Assembly: GCA_025403435.1 (NCBI GenBank)
Contig: CM046345.1
Span: 17,912,809 to 17,976,808, forward strand
Reading direction: 5' to 3'
DNA length: 64,000 nt
Source: Artocarpus heterophyllus
Taxonomy: Eukaryota; Streptophyta; Magnoliopsida; Rosales; Moraceae
Below are positions 20,414 through 33,299 of the stretch, piece after piece (position 1 is the first letter of the stretch; each line of letters starts with the position of its first letter). A program made the translations under genes and the position numbers. Below the pieces are notes generated by a model that saw only the letters and a program-made list of their open reading frames with translations, made no database searches and was not told where the DNA came from.

Positions 20414-21873
20414 CGTGACGCCCTAGGGTAGGGTCAATAATTTTTAGGTAAAGAAGTTAAAATTAAGGTAAATAAGGTGGATTAAATGAAGTAAATCAAG
20501 AAAAAGTAAATAGATAAAATAGATTTCTCATCCAAAATAAATATTATCGATGATCGCCGTCACATGAATGCTACCAAGGTAGATGGCCGAGACGTTATTA
20601 TCATTCACTATCATATGGTCGCTTACCACGAATGTGGGTAGGTAAATAAAATACAAAAAATAAGAATGAAATACAAAAATATTGAAAATCATCGTCTCTA
20701 AGATAAATTAAAAATATACAAATGATAGAGAGGAACACGACATCAACACCGGGACAAGTCGTACAATATATGTACCATACAACAGTTCCAAAGAAAATAC
20801 CATTCCACTCAAAGAGTTAGGTTTCAATCCTAGGACCTTCCTTCCCCTTCAAACCTAAAAGGGGGATTTAAAAAAAAAAAAAGAAGGAAAATGTGAGGAG
20901 AAAGCTTAGTAGATTAATTATTTAAAAATAACAGTTATAGATAAAAATATCATTCTTAAAGAAATCTCAAGATCTTAACAAAAATCAATAAAAACACTTA
21001 CTTGAAAGCAACTTGATAAAGCATCACCGTATGGGTTTTATAAATCCAAAAAGAATATCATAATACAATTCTTCAAAATCAAGGACAAAAATTATTTTCT
21101 ACAATCATTTAAAAATCAAGCATTTGGCCAAAACAATTTAAAAAGGGCTGCCAACGAAAGGGGTTGAAATATCCTACCTCATTTGAAACTCAATACTATT
21201 AGCTCCAAATAAAATTTAACATAAGCTCCGATTATGTTCAAAAGCTTAAAAATTGCATTTAAAGTCAAAAAATTCATTCATCAACATCATTATGTTAATA
21301 TAATTATCAGTGTGCCTTTTAACTCAAAATAATCATATCACAAAATCATAGTCCTTTTTAAATCATTTCTAAATCATTAAACACTGAAAACAAGGAGTAA
21401 TAACACCATTTTCATGTTGCCCAGTAGGCCTGCTAGACAGTCAATTCGGATTGCCGAACCTATATAGCTCGGTCTCCTGGTTATATAAGTTTAGCTTGCT
21501 GAACTTGTGTAGTGTGGCCGACCCTAATACACTACATGCTATTGACCGCGCTGGCATGGGCAGCATGCCTTATTTCAAAAACGTAACTTTCAATCAACTT
21601 TAAATCAATCTTTTTGATTCAAAATAGTTTTTAATTCATAAAAATCATACAATAAACATGGAAATATAGTTTAAAACAAACAGAAACCATTTTTCTCAAA
21701 TTTAAACTCAATTTCACAATTGATTTGAAAATCAAAGAAAAATGTAAAAAGTTTTGGATAAAAAGGGCTAACCTTAAATCAACATTTTTAAGAGGATTTT
21801 TAGCTTGAATCTCCATCTCTTAGCTTCAAATCAACGGGTTTAAAGCTTGAGAAATGAAATTTTGCAGAGAAAG

Positions 21874-24800
21874 TGTAACACCCGCCTATTTTATATAACG
21901 GACCACGTTAAGCTAGTAACGCTATTAAGGAATGTTATTAATAAATAACGTTATATGATATGATATGTTTTGTGCATGTTACTAACTTTTTATGTCAAGA
22001 TTTGTGACAGGTGACGACCGCATGGAATCGTTGTGCTCTAGTGTTCATGTGAAATTATAAATATATGATTATTTATGATGCAATGATGTGTGAATGTTTT
22101 ATGTTATGGCATTTAATGACAGATCGGCAGGCTGAAGAGGGAAAATCGGCAGGCCGAAGAGGGAAAATCGGCAGGCCGAACAAGGCTGACAAACAGTCAG
22201 CAGAAATCTCTCCAGAGTTATAACTAAGTTAATTACATTAATTGGGTGAATTAATGTGATTAATTGGCATAATAATGAAATGTTTTTATCAGTTATGGAA
22301 ATTAAAGGATTAGATTTGTATTATATTAAAAGGTTTCCTATTTTTAGAAGGTAAGTTAAGGTAAGATTGATGATGTTTGACCTTCCTTTTTTATTCTCCT
22401 CCTTTCCCACGCCAATCACCTTCTTCATAGTCAGAAATTTCTGACTTAATGAAGAGTAATGACTCTTTATTATACATATTACGTTAAAAAAAAAAATTTT
22501 AACGCTCTTTCCTCAAATAATTGTTCTTGGTTCTGAGACGTTCTCTCATTATTTTCTTTTCCTCCTCTCACGCCTCACGTCACGCCCCAACAGTCAGAAT
22601 TTTTCTGACTTAATGAAGGGAATTGAATTCCCATCAATGGTGTTTATTGCGTTAAAAATTTTAACGTTTCCTTTTTCATTATTTTCTCTCCTTCACACGT
22701 TTTGCCTCTCAAAAATTTCTGAGACATTCTTTCACTTCTCTTCCTCTTCTCTTCCTCACGAAATTTCTTTCTCTTCCACGGAAATTTTCTGAGCATATTG
22801 TAAAAAAAAAAAGAAGAGAGAAGTCTTGTTTCGTTGATCGAATTCAAGAATTTCGAGAAGAAACTTCAAGGTATGAATTCAGTTTTTTTTTTGGTAAATG
22901 TAAAAAGATGTTCTCCTCTTCAAATTTCGTCTACAATGTCTTCTTTAGGTATTGTATTTTGTTATGTGTGATGTCTCTTCACGTTTTATGTCATTTTAAC
23001 GTTTTATGAATAATGAATATTTCTGTCTTCTACCCCTCACAGTAAAATGTTACTGTTTAATTTTGAAGGTATGAAAAATGTAATGATTATTCAATAGGTA
23101 AAGAATGATGTTTTCGTGAAAAGTTGTTATTATGCTTTTGTATGAGCATGTAAGATGAATGTATTTTATGATTATGAAATGTTTTAATAAATGTTATTTC
23201 TGGATTTTTGATTATAAAATGTTATGTATGTTTAAAAGATTTTATGATAATAAAAATAATTCATGCATGATAATATGGTGCTTGTATGAAGTTTTGAATT
23301 AAAATATAAATATATATATTGTTCAAAAATGTTTTATTTAAAAGATAATTATGTTTAGATGTAGGGTTTTGAATAATATTTAAAATATGAGATGAGTGTA
23401 TGGATATTTTATGACAAGTATTGATTTTTTTATTGCATCTTAAAATGGATATATGGCATGGACACTTAAGGAAGCGAGCACAACGAGACCGCGGTGTCGT
23501 CACCAAGTGAAATATTAAGGTTAAGTAAGCTATCGATAAAGTAAGTACATTCTCACCTGCAACATGACACTTTTTCAAGGTTTAATGATATGTTTACAAG
23601 GATTTTCATGATGATTTTATGATGATTTTTCTTAAAGGATTTCTTATGAAAAGTTTTTCATGATTTAAAGTTATGCATGTATGATGATTATGGTATGTTT
23701 CAAAGTATGCAAATTATGTATATATGTATCACCTAATAAGTGTTGCACACCCAATGTTATAAAATGATATGTTATGATGTCATGTTTGGTTTGGGATTAG
23801 CTACCCTTCTCCTCTCATGACGGCGCGCCAATGATGATGTTTATGGTGCAACACTTGGGCCCTTAAGAATAAAATAAAAAATATATATATGGGATAAATT
23901 TTAAAATGGTCAATATTATGAAAGATATGTTTCTATGAAATTGTGCTTAAGGCACTTTTATGATACGATGATGATGATGATGATGATGATGTTCATGAAA
24001 TGTTTTAAATTGTGAGAATTTTATGTACTTACTAAGCATTAGCTTATTCATGTTTTTATATGTCATGTTGCAGATAAGGGTAAGAGAGTCATGGAATAGG
24101 TGGAGGACATGGAACGGCGTGTGAGCAACATGAACGATGAATTGTAACCGGAAGCACGCCAAGAAGAAATGAATTTATGATTTAATAAAATTATATATTT
24201 TGAACATATTATATGTTGAGTTTTTTTTAAGAATACTTATATTATGGTTTTATAAGTTATTTTATCATTTTTTATGAAATATGAACTTTCGCTATATTTT
24301 ACGTAAAGTTAGAACGTTTTAAATTTTTTTCTTCCAAAGTAGATTTGGTCTCGGACGGCCTGCCGAACTCCGTGTCCGGCCTGCCGAAGACCAGAAGATC
24401 GGCCGACCGATCTATTTTTCGGCCTGCCGAACCTGGATGAATTTTTGGTCCGAATTACAAAGCTTCTGCCAGCCTGCCGGTGGAAGATGCTCCGGCTTGC
24501 CGATGTTGTTCGGCTTGCCGAAGTCCCAAGTTCGGCCTGCCGAACTGTGGGAATAAGTGGATTTCAAAGATGTGATGATCAAAGTGATTTAATGTGAGAT
24601 TTTAATAAGTCTTGATTTTACTATTTGATTATCAATTATTATTAAATAAGTTCATGAATAATTTAAGTATAAACGAATAAATTATGTTATGGAATAAAAT
24701 TAAACTATGTTCTTCGAAACAACGTAAGTTAAAAAAAAAAAACGTATGAATGGATCCTGGTAATGTAAGTTTAAGTACTTTTAAAATCTATAGTACGATT

Positions 24801-24892
24801 GAGTTGATATTATCTATGAGTTTAATTATTTAAGCATGTATGAATGTAAGTATGTAACGATGTCTGTGACGTCCGAATTAAGGGGCGTTACA
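21874..24892 (+). repeat. 5' LTR of the chromovirus (3019 bp)
   Basis: Starts TGTAACACCCGCC and ends GGGGCGTTACA. It contains three copies of a 22-bp unit around ATCGGCAGGCCGAA (22122-22185; the 3' LTR has two), a cluster of the inverted form CGGCCTGCCGAA (24355-24546), and a GAT trinucleotide run (23967-23992). The rest is AT-rich and non-coding. Confidence 0.95.
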
Positions 24893-24897
24893 GGCTT

Positions 24898-24909
24898 TGG
24901 TATCAGAGC
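24898..24909 (+). promoter_or_regulatory. Primer binding site (initiator methionine tRNA)
   Basis: TGGTATCAGAGC lies five bases after the 5' LTR. It is complementary to the 3' end of plant initiator Met tRNA, the common primer of this clade. Confidence 0.93.
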
Positions 24910-25100
24910 GAATCTTTCGATTACAATTCATATCGCCACACGTCAATCCAAGTCCTCCAAGTAAGTTTGTTAGATGTACTGATGCAAGTATGATAATAAG
25001 ATTAAGGTTTGAATGTTTAATGATTAAAGACATAGTAATGAAAACCTGTCTCATAAATAGAAGATGAATTTTAAGTCCTTATTATTTTAGGAAATTTACG

Positions 25101-28100
25101 ATGGACGGCTATAGAAGAATGCAGACCCGCACCCAGTCTAACGAGAGACTTATGACGATGATCGCTGAACTACAAAGGCAGTTGGAGGATCAACGACGGG
25201 AAATAGCTGCATTAAGGGCCAACAGCCAGAATGGTGAACAACCAGGCAATGATGTGCCTCCTCCTCCTCCGCAGCCACAAGTACAAGTAAATGAAGTCCC
25301 AGTTCCTGCTGCTGAACCAAGAGCAGCCTATCAGGAACCTCTTTTGGTCAGATGGAAGAGAGTTAAGCCAGCTGACTTTGAGGGTTCTAAGGACCCGCTA
25401 GTCGCTCAAGGATGGTTAAAGACAATTGAGGCTACCTTACGACTCATGGATTTCACGGATAATGAAAAGGTCCTCTGTGCCTCGTACTGCCTTACTATGG
25501 AGGCCAGGATATGGTGGGATGGCATCGAACATAGCAGAAGTGTTGAAGAAATGTCATGGGCTGACTTTGTTCACGAGTTCAACATGAAGTTCTTCCACAT
25601 GAATGTTACGAGGAAACATTATGAGGAGTTCGAAAGCTTACGTCAGGGGGATATGACAGTCACTGATGTGGTGACAAAGTTTGATCAACCTGCTCGTCTG
25701 TGTCCAGGGATGGTTATGAATGAAGATGAAAGGGTCAGAAGGTTGATAAGAGCCCTTAGACCAGACATTGCTGCAATTGTTGATGGGGCAAGTCCGCCAA
25801 GGACCCAAGAGCAGGTTGTTATGAGGGCCCAACGTGCTGAGTTCCATTTGTCAAAGTTAAGAAGGAATCAGCCTCAGCCCAACCAGCAAGCCAACAATGC
25901 TAATAGCCAGAACCGTCCTTCCCACAGGAACAACAACAACAGCAACAACAACAGTCAAAATTGGAGAAACAATAAGAGGAAGGGCAATCCTCAACAACAG
26001 CAGGGCCAAGACAACAAAAGGCACAATGATGGTCAGTGCAACAACAATGACAGGCGATTCCAACCATGTGCCAACTGTGGAAAGAAGCATCCGGGGGAAT
26101 GTAGACTGGGAACGAACCAATGTTTCATATGTGGGCGTGAAGATCATTTCGTAAAGAATTGCCCCAAATTGATAAATGCCAATGCCCCACAGAGACCTAC
26201 TCCTCAGGCCCAGCTGCATCAGATGCAAGCCTCCCTTGATGGGCCACTAATCAGTCAAGGGAGACTTGAAGCCCCACCAACGAATGCTCGAATCTATACC
26301 ATGACAAAGGAACAAGTGGCTGCAGAAGCCTCCAATGTGGTCACAGGTCAGATAACAAGCTTATGTAATGATGTTTATGTTCTTTTTGATACGGGTGCCA
26401 CGCATTCTTTTGTGTCTATGTCACATGCTAGGAAGTTAGGGGTTCGTTTAGAGCCAATGAGACAGGGATTCATTACGACACTACCCTCCGGGGAAGTGAT
26501 ATTATCCACGCATTGTTTGCGTGCAGTACCCCTATGGATTTCCGATAGGACACTTTTCATCGACCTCATTGTGATCGACATGCATGACTATGACATGATT
26601 CTTGGGATGGATTTCCTAAGCAAGTATAATGCCGCGATCGAATGCCGGAAACGAAAGGTGATCTTCCATCCTGAAGGTGATCAGAAATTTGTTTATGTTG
26701 GCGAGACCAGGAAGAAACCCCACATGTTTTTATCGGCAATGAAAGCAAGGAAGCTGTTAGCAAGTGGCTGTATGGGCTATCTGGCAAATGTTGTAGACAA
26801 AAGCCAAGAAGGAAAGACAAGAATTAAAGATGTGCATGTTGTTCATAAATATGAAGATGTGTTTCCTGATGATCTGACGAGTCTACCGCCAGAAAGAGAA
26901 GTTGAATTCGAGATTGAGCTCGCTCCAGGCACCGAACCAATCTCTAAAGCTCCTTACAGAATGGCCCCGGCAGAATTAAAGGAGCTTCACACGCAATTAA
27001 AGGAGCTGCTTGACAAAGGATTTATCAGGCCAAGTCACTCACCGTGGGGTGCACCAGTCTTATTTGTGAAAAAGAAGGATGGCACTATGAGACTCTGCAT
27101 CGACTACAGAGAACTGAACAAGGTGACGATCAAGAACAAGTATCCGTTGCCTCGAATTGATGATTTGTTTGATCAGCTCAAGGGTGCATCGGTGTTCTCA
27201 AAAATTGATCTACGATCAGGGTATCACCAGTTGAAGATTAAAGAAGGAGATATCCCCAAGACTGCGTTCAGGTCGAGGTATGGTCACCATGAATTTATGG
27301 TTATGCCTTTCGGTTTGACGAATGCACCTGCTGCCTTTATGGATTTAATGAACAGGGTATTCAAGGATTTTCTCGATAAATTTGTTGTTGTATTTATCGA
27401 CGATATTCTTGTCTACTCGAAGAGTCAGGAAGAGCATGAGGAGCATTTAAGGATCGTGCTGGAGACTTTAAGAAGACACCAGCTTTATGCTAAGTTCTCT
27501 AAATGCGAGTTTTGGCTTGATAAAGTGTCATTCCTAGGGCATGTCATTTCAAAGGATGGGATAATGGTAGACCCTACTAAAGTAGAAGCTGTACTCAATT
27601 GGAAGCAACCGATGAATGCAAGTGAAATAAGGAGCTTCTTGGGTCTAGCAGGTTACTATCGGAGATTCATAGAAGATTTCTCCAAGATAGCAGCTCCACT
27701 CACGAACTTAACTCGCAAAGGAAGGAAGTATGAATGGACGGATGCATGTGAAAAGAGTTTTCAAGAGTTGAAGAAAAGATTAATGACGGCTCCAGTGTTG
27801 GCAATTCCTGAGGGAAATGATGGGTTCGTAATCTATAGTGATGCATCCAAAATGGGCCTAGGAGCTGTATTGATGCAAAATGAAAAGGTGATTGCTTATG
27901 CTTCAAGGCAACTAAAGGATTATGAAAAGAACTATCCTACTCATGACCTCGAGTTAGCAGCAGTCGTCTTTGCTTTAAAGATATGGAGACACTATTTATA
28001 TGGGGTCCAATGCAAGATATTCACTGATCATCAAAGTCTGAAGTATTTCTTCACGCAAAAAGACCTGAACATGAGACAACGAAGATGGCTAGAGTTGGTG

Positions 28101-29664
28101 AAGGATTATGACTGTGAAATCCTTTATCATCCTGGTAAAGCTAACCGAGTAGCTGATGCTTTAAGTAGGAAGTCAGTTGCCACATTGATGTCTATGCAAG
28201 CAATGTCTCCACCTTTAAGGAAGGAAATTTTAGACTTCGGTTTAGAACTTATAGCAGGTCAACTATCAGCACTCTCTCTTGCTCCGACAATGTATGATGA
28301 AATTCGGAGTAAGCAAGATGACGACGTGAGCCTTGTAAGGATTAAGCATGAAATAAAAGAGGGAAAATGTCAAGAGTTTCGTATTGTTGATGACGAAACT
28401 CTGTACCTTAAGGATTGTTTATGTGTTCCCAATGTTGATAATTTAAGGGAGAGGATCTTGGCAGAAATTCATGACACTCCTTACTCTATTCATCCAGGTG
28501 CAACGAAGATGTATAATGATCTAAAGGGTAACTTTTGGTGGTTTGGAATGAAACGTGATGTTGCAAAGTATGTGAAGAAATGTATGACATGTCAGCAAGT
28601 AAAAGCTGAACACCAAAAACCTGGTGGTGAACTACAGTCTATTCAAATACCGGAATGGAAGTGGGAGGAAATAGCAATGGATTTCATTACCGGCTTACCC
28701 AGAACTACGAACGGCTATGATGCAATTTGGGTAATTATGGATCGGCTGACGAAGACGACGCATTTCATTCCTATCAAGATCACTTATTCCATGGAACGAT
28801 TAGCGGAACTCTATGTTAAGGAGATTGTATGACTACATGGGATTCCCAAGTCAATTATCTCAGATCGTGATGGTAGGTTCACATCTAAATTTTGGAAAAG
28901 TGTCCAGAATGCAATGGGAACCAGGCTTCATTTCAGTACAGCTTTTCATCCTCAGACTGACGGCCAAACAGAGAGGACGAACTTGATTTTAGAAGATATG
29001 CTACGGGCATGTTCTCTCGATTTTAAGACCAGCTGGTGTAAAATGTTACCATTAGCAGAGTTTGCTTACAACAACAGCTTTCAGGCGACAATTGGAATGG
29101 CACCATATGAAAAGTGTTGATGCTGAAAGAACCGACTTTGTAAATGAAACTTCTGAGATGATAAAGTTGATAAGAAGAAGAATAGAGACTGCTCAAAGCT
29201 GTCAAAAGAGTTATGCTGACAAAAGAAGAAGACCTTTAGAGTTCGCTGTAGGCGAATATGTGTTCTTAAAAGTTGCACCAATGAAAGGGGTTATGAGGTT
29301 TGGGAAGAAAAGCAAGTTAAGCCCAAGATTCATCGGTCCTTATGAAATTGTTAAACAAATAGGCAAAGTAGCTTATCAGCTGAAGTTGCCATCTGAAATG
29401 TCCGTAATACATGATGTATTTCATGTCTCCATGCTGAAGAAGTATGTTCCGGACCCTACGCATGTGATTGAGCCACAAGTGATTGAGATACGAGAAGACC
29501 TAAGTTATGAAGAAAAGCCAATGAAGATACTCGATCGAAAAACTAGGACTTTGAGGAATAAAGAAATTCCATTGGTCAAGGTGTTATGGCGAAATCAGCA
29601 AGTTGAAGAAGCTACATGGGAACGTGAAGATGACATGAAAGTTTTGTATCCACATTTGTTCTAA
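25101..29664 (+). pseudogene. Chromovirus gag-pol polyprotein, one nonsense codon and one deletion
   Basis: From ATG 25101 one frame runs 1243 codons. Gag comes first (capsid around residues 90-260), then a CCHC knuckle Cys-Phe-Ile-Cys...His...Cys (residues 341-354). The protease active site Asp-Thr-Gly-Ala is at about residue 430, the RT catalytic Phe-Ile-Asp-Asp has its Asp pair at 767-768, and RNase H Ser-Asp-Ala-Ser has its Asp at about 914. The integrase HHCC finger and first catalytic Asp follow. A TGA at 28830-28832 stops the frame; the same frame then reads on to 29120 through Arg-Asp-Gly-Arg-Phe and Gln-Thr-Asp-Gly-Gln-Thr-Glu-Arg. A deletion after Ala-Pro-Tyr-Glu shifts frame, and the GPY/F module and chromodomain-like tail (Glu-Ala-Thr-Trp-Glu-Arg-Glu...Tyr-Pro-His-Leu-Phe) continue to 29664. 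Gag to RNase H is intact, but integrase is broken. Confidence 0.93.
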
Positions 29665-29686
29665 GTTTCGAGGACGAAACTTTTAT

Positions 29687-29699
29687 AAGGTGGGGAGAA
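29687..29699 (+). promoter_or_regulatory. Polypurine tract of the chromovirus
   Basis: AAGGTGGGGAGAA sits one base before the 3' LTR start and just after the gag-pol stop. This is the expected plus-strand primer. Confidence 0.85.
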
Positions 29700-29700
29700 T

Positions 29701-32694
29701 TGTAACACCCGCCTATTTTATATAACGGACCACGTTAAGTTAGTAACGCTATTAAGGAATGTTATTAATAAATAACGTTATATGATATGATATGTGTTGT
29801 GCATGTTACTAACTTTTTATGTCAAGATTTGTGACAGGTGACGACCGCATGGAATCGTTGTGCTCTAGTGTTCATGTGAAATTATAAATATATGATTATT
29901 TATGATGCAATGATGTGTGAATGTTTTATGTTATGGCATTTAATGACAGATCGGCAGGCCGAAGAGGGAAAATCGGCAGGCCGAACAAGGCTGACAAATA
30001 GTCAGCAGAAATCTCTCCAGAGTTATGACTGAGTTAATTACATTAATTGGGTGAATTAATGTGATTAATTGGCATAATAATGGAATGTTTTTATCAGTTA
30101 TGGAAATTAAAGGATTAGATTTGTATTATATTAAGAGGTTTCCTATTTTTAGAAGGTAAGTTAAGGTAAGATTGATGATGTTTGACCTTCCTTTTTTATT
30201 CTCCTCCTTTCCCACGCCAATCACCTTCTTCATAGTCAGAAATTTCTGACTTAATGAAGAGTAATGACTCTTTATTATACATATTACGTTAAAAAAAAAA
30301 ATTTAACGCACTTTCCTCAAATAATTGTTCTCGGTTCTGAGACGTTCTCTCATTATTTTCTTTTCGTCCTCTCATGCCTCATGTCACGCCCCAACAGTCA
30401 GAATTTTTCTGACTTAATGAAGGGAATTGAATTCCCATCAATGGTGTTTATTGCGTTAAAAATTTTAACGTTTCCTTTTCATTATTTTCTCTTCTTCACA
30501 CGTTTTGCCTCTCAAAAATTTCTGAGACATTCTTTCACTTCTCTTCCTCTTCTCTTCCTCACGAAATTTCTTTCTCTTCCACGGAAATTTTCTGAGCATA
30601 TTGTAAAAAAAAAAGAAGAGAGAAGTCTTGTTTCGTTGATCGAATTCAAGAATTTCGAGAAGAAACTTCAAGGTATGAATTCAGTTTTTTTTTTGGTAAA
30701 TGTAAAAAGATGTTCTCCTCTTCAAATTTCGTCTACAATGTCTTCTTTAGGTATTGTATTTTGTTATGTGTGATGTCTCTTCACGTTTTATGTCATTTTA
30801 ACGTTTTATGAATAATGAATATTTCTGTCTTCTACCCCTCACAGTAAAATGTTACTGTTTAATTTTGAAGGTATGAAAAATGTAATGATTATTCAATAGG
30901 TAAAGAATGATGTTTTCGTGAAAAGTTGTTATTATGCTTTTGTATGAGCATGTAAGATGAATGTATTTTATGATTATGAAATGTTTTAATAAATGTTATT
31001 TCTGGATTTTTGATTATAAAATGTTATGTATGTTTAAAAGATTTTATGATAATAAAAATAATTCATGCATGATAATATGATGCTTGTATGAAGTTTTGAA
31101 TTAAAATATAAATATATATATTGTTCAAAAATGTTTTATTTAAAAGATAATTATGTTTAGATGTAGGGTTTTGAATAATATTTAAAATATGAGATGAGTG
31201 TATGGATATTTTATGACAAGTATTGATTTTTTTATTGCATCTTAAAATGGATATATGGCATGGACACTTAAGGAAGCGAGCACAACGAGACCGCGGTGTC
31301 GTCACCAAGTGAAATATTAAGGTTAAGTAAGCTATCGATAAAGTAAGTACATTCTCACCTGCAACATGACACTTTTTCAAGGTTTAATGATATGTTTACA
31401 AGGATTTTCATGATGATTTTATGATGATTTTTCTTAAAGGATTTCTTATGAAAAGTTTTTCATGATTTAAAGTTATGCATGTATGATGATTATGGTATGT
31501 TTCAAAGTATGCAAATTATGTATATATGTATCACCTAATAAGTGTTGCACACCCAATGTTATAAAATGATATGTTATGATGTCATGTTTGGTTTGGGATT
31601 AGCTACCCTTCTCCTCTCATGACGGCGCGCCAATGATGATGTTTATGGTGCAACACTTGGGCCCTTAAGAATAAAATAAAAAATATATATATGGGATAAA
31701 TTTTAAAATGGTCAATATTATGAAAGATATGTTTCTATGAAATTGTGCTTAAGGCACTTTTATGATACGATGATGATGATGATGATGATGATGTTCATGA
31801 AATGTTTTAAATTGTGAGAATTTTATGTACTTACTAAGCATTAGCTTATTCATGTTTTTATATGTCATGTTGCAGATAAGGGTAAGAGAGTCATGGAATA
31901 GGTGGAGGACATGGAACGGCGTGTGAGCAACATGAACGATGAATTGTAACCGGAAGCACGCCAAGAAGAAATGAATTTATGATTTAATAAAATTATATAT
32001 TTTGAACATATTATATGTTGAGTTTTTTTTAAGAATACTTATATTATGGTTTTATAAGTTATTTTATCATTTTTTATGAAATATGAACTTTCGCTATATT
32101 TTACGTAAAGTTAGAACGTTTTAAATTTTTTTCTTCCAAAGTAGATTTGGTCTCGGACGGCCTGTCGAACTCCGTGTCCGGCCTGCCGAAGACCAGAAGA
32201 TCGGCCGACCGATCTATTTTTCGGCCTGCCGAACCTGGATGAATTTTTGGTCCGAATTACAAAGCTTCTGCCAGCCTGCCGGTGGAAGATGCTCCGGCTT
32301 GCCGATGTTGTTCGGCTTGCCGAAGTCCCAAGTTCGGCCTACCGAACTGTGGGAATAAGTGGATTTCAAAGATGTGATGATCAAAGTGATTTAATGTGAG
32401 ATTTTAATAAGTCTTGATTTTACTATTTGATTATCAATTATTATTAAATAAGTTCATGAATAATTTAAGTATAAACGAATAAATTATGTTATGGAATAAA
32501 ATTAAACTATGTTCTTCGAAACAACGTAAGTTAAAAAAAAAAAACGTATGAATGGATCCTGGTAATGTAAGTTTAAGTACTTTTAAAATCTATAGTACGA
32601 TTGAGTTGATATTATCTATGAGTTTAATTATTTAAGCATGTATGAATATAAGTATGTAACGATATCTGTGACGTGCGAATTAAGGGGCGTTACA
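29701..32694 (+). repeat. 3' LTR of the chromovirus (2994 bp)
   Basis: Almost identical to 21874-24892. It lacks one 22-bp CGGCAGGCC unit and differs at scattered bases, several of them C/T or G/A changes at CG positions. Ends GGGGCGTTACA before the TSD GAAAG. Confidence 0.95.
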
Positions 32695-33003
32695 GAAAGA
32701 GAGAGAAAGATTTGTAGAGAGAGCGAGAGACGAGAGAGAGCTAAGAGAAAATGGGAAAGAAAAAGGAAGAAAGAAAAGAGAGAGAAAAGTGGGAGAAAAA
32801 AGGCCTCAAGGGCATTTTTGTAAATATGGGGAAATGTGGTGTAAAAATATCATTTGGTATTTTAAAATCCAAAAATCAAATTTTCAAATGTAACAAATGC
32901 AACAAATCTTAAATGAACAGAATTAACATCAAAATTATACTTGGCACACTTAGTAATTAAGCTTAACATAACTAATCTCACTTTAAAATTCAGAGGTGTT
33001 ACA

Positions 33004-33299
33004 ATCGCAATCAAACCTACCCATGTGGGCCTCTTATGACTGCAAGCATGTTATTTAAATTGTTAAACTGCTACCATGTAGGGGAGCGAAACAACTGCCC
33101 TATATATATTTATATTTGTTTGGTTGAAATGAGGTTATCAAATGAAAAAGGATTTTGTTATAGAGAGCGAATTAGGAGAGAAAAGTGTAGATAGAGAATG
33201 AGAGGATAGAAAAAATAGAATAATGATGAGAAGATAAAGAAAGGAAAAACATAGATTGGAGATTATAAAATTTAGAAAGAAAATAAGAAGAAATATTCA
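33004..33299. other. Short AT-rich spacer
   Basis: About 300 bp with no gene seen, beginning with the right target duplicate ATCGC of the outer solo LTR and rich in A and G (GAGAGAA-type words). Confidence 0.5.

Larger units (their letters stand above)
21874..32694 (+). mobile_element. Ty3/gypsy chromovirus, Tekay/Del type, near-intact (10.8 kb)
   Basis: LTRs at 21874-24892 (3019 bp) and 29701-32694 (2994 bp), with perfect TSD GAAAG (21869-21873 and 32695-32699). An initiator-Met primer site, a gag-pol frame, a chromodomain-like C-terminus and a polypurine tract are all in place. LTRs of about 3 kb and a C-terminal chromodomain are known traits of the Tekay (Del) clade. By eye I count about 20 substitutions and one 22-bp indel between the LTRs, so the insertion is recent compared with its neighbours. 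It sits inside the outer solo LTR. A solo LTR of the same family is at 58838-61751. Confidence 0.96.
20414..33003 (-). mobile_element. Minus-strand solo LTR of a second gypsy family, split by the chromovirus
   Basis: The outer pieces 20414-21873 and 32700-33003 form one LTR of about 1.76 kb. On the minus strand it starts TGTAACACCTC at 33003 and ends GGGCGTCACG at 20414, where the expected final A is changed. Near-matching 5-bp flanks ATCAC (20409-20413) and ATCGC (33004-33008) fit a TSD with one transition. No primer site, polypurine tract or coding sequence adjoins it, so it is most likely a solo LTR left after LTR-LTR recombination. It holds GGCCTGC/GCCGAAC-type GC-rich words at 21420-21540. 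Confidence 0.72.

Noticed and set aside
23947..24162. Frame with a His run on the minus strand of the LTR
   Set aside because: The His run is simply the GAT trinucleotide repeat read in reverse; it is present in both LTRs and not a gene.
25857..26228. Minus-strand frame of 123 codons opposite chromovirus gag
   Set aside because: Shadow of the Asn/Gln-rich gag sequence; no motif and no expected antisense gene in Tekay elements.
30264..30773. 169-codon open frame in the 3' LTR of the chromovirus
   Set aside because: It is low-complexity Phe/Leu/Ser-rich, is disrupted in the 5' LTR copy by single-base differences, and lies in the untranslated LTR.
32638..32823. Arg/Glu/Lys-rich frame at the right end of the chromovirus
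   Set aside because: It spans the LTR border and the GAGAGA-rich flank of the outer solo LTR; composition alone explains it.
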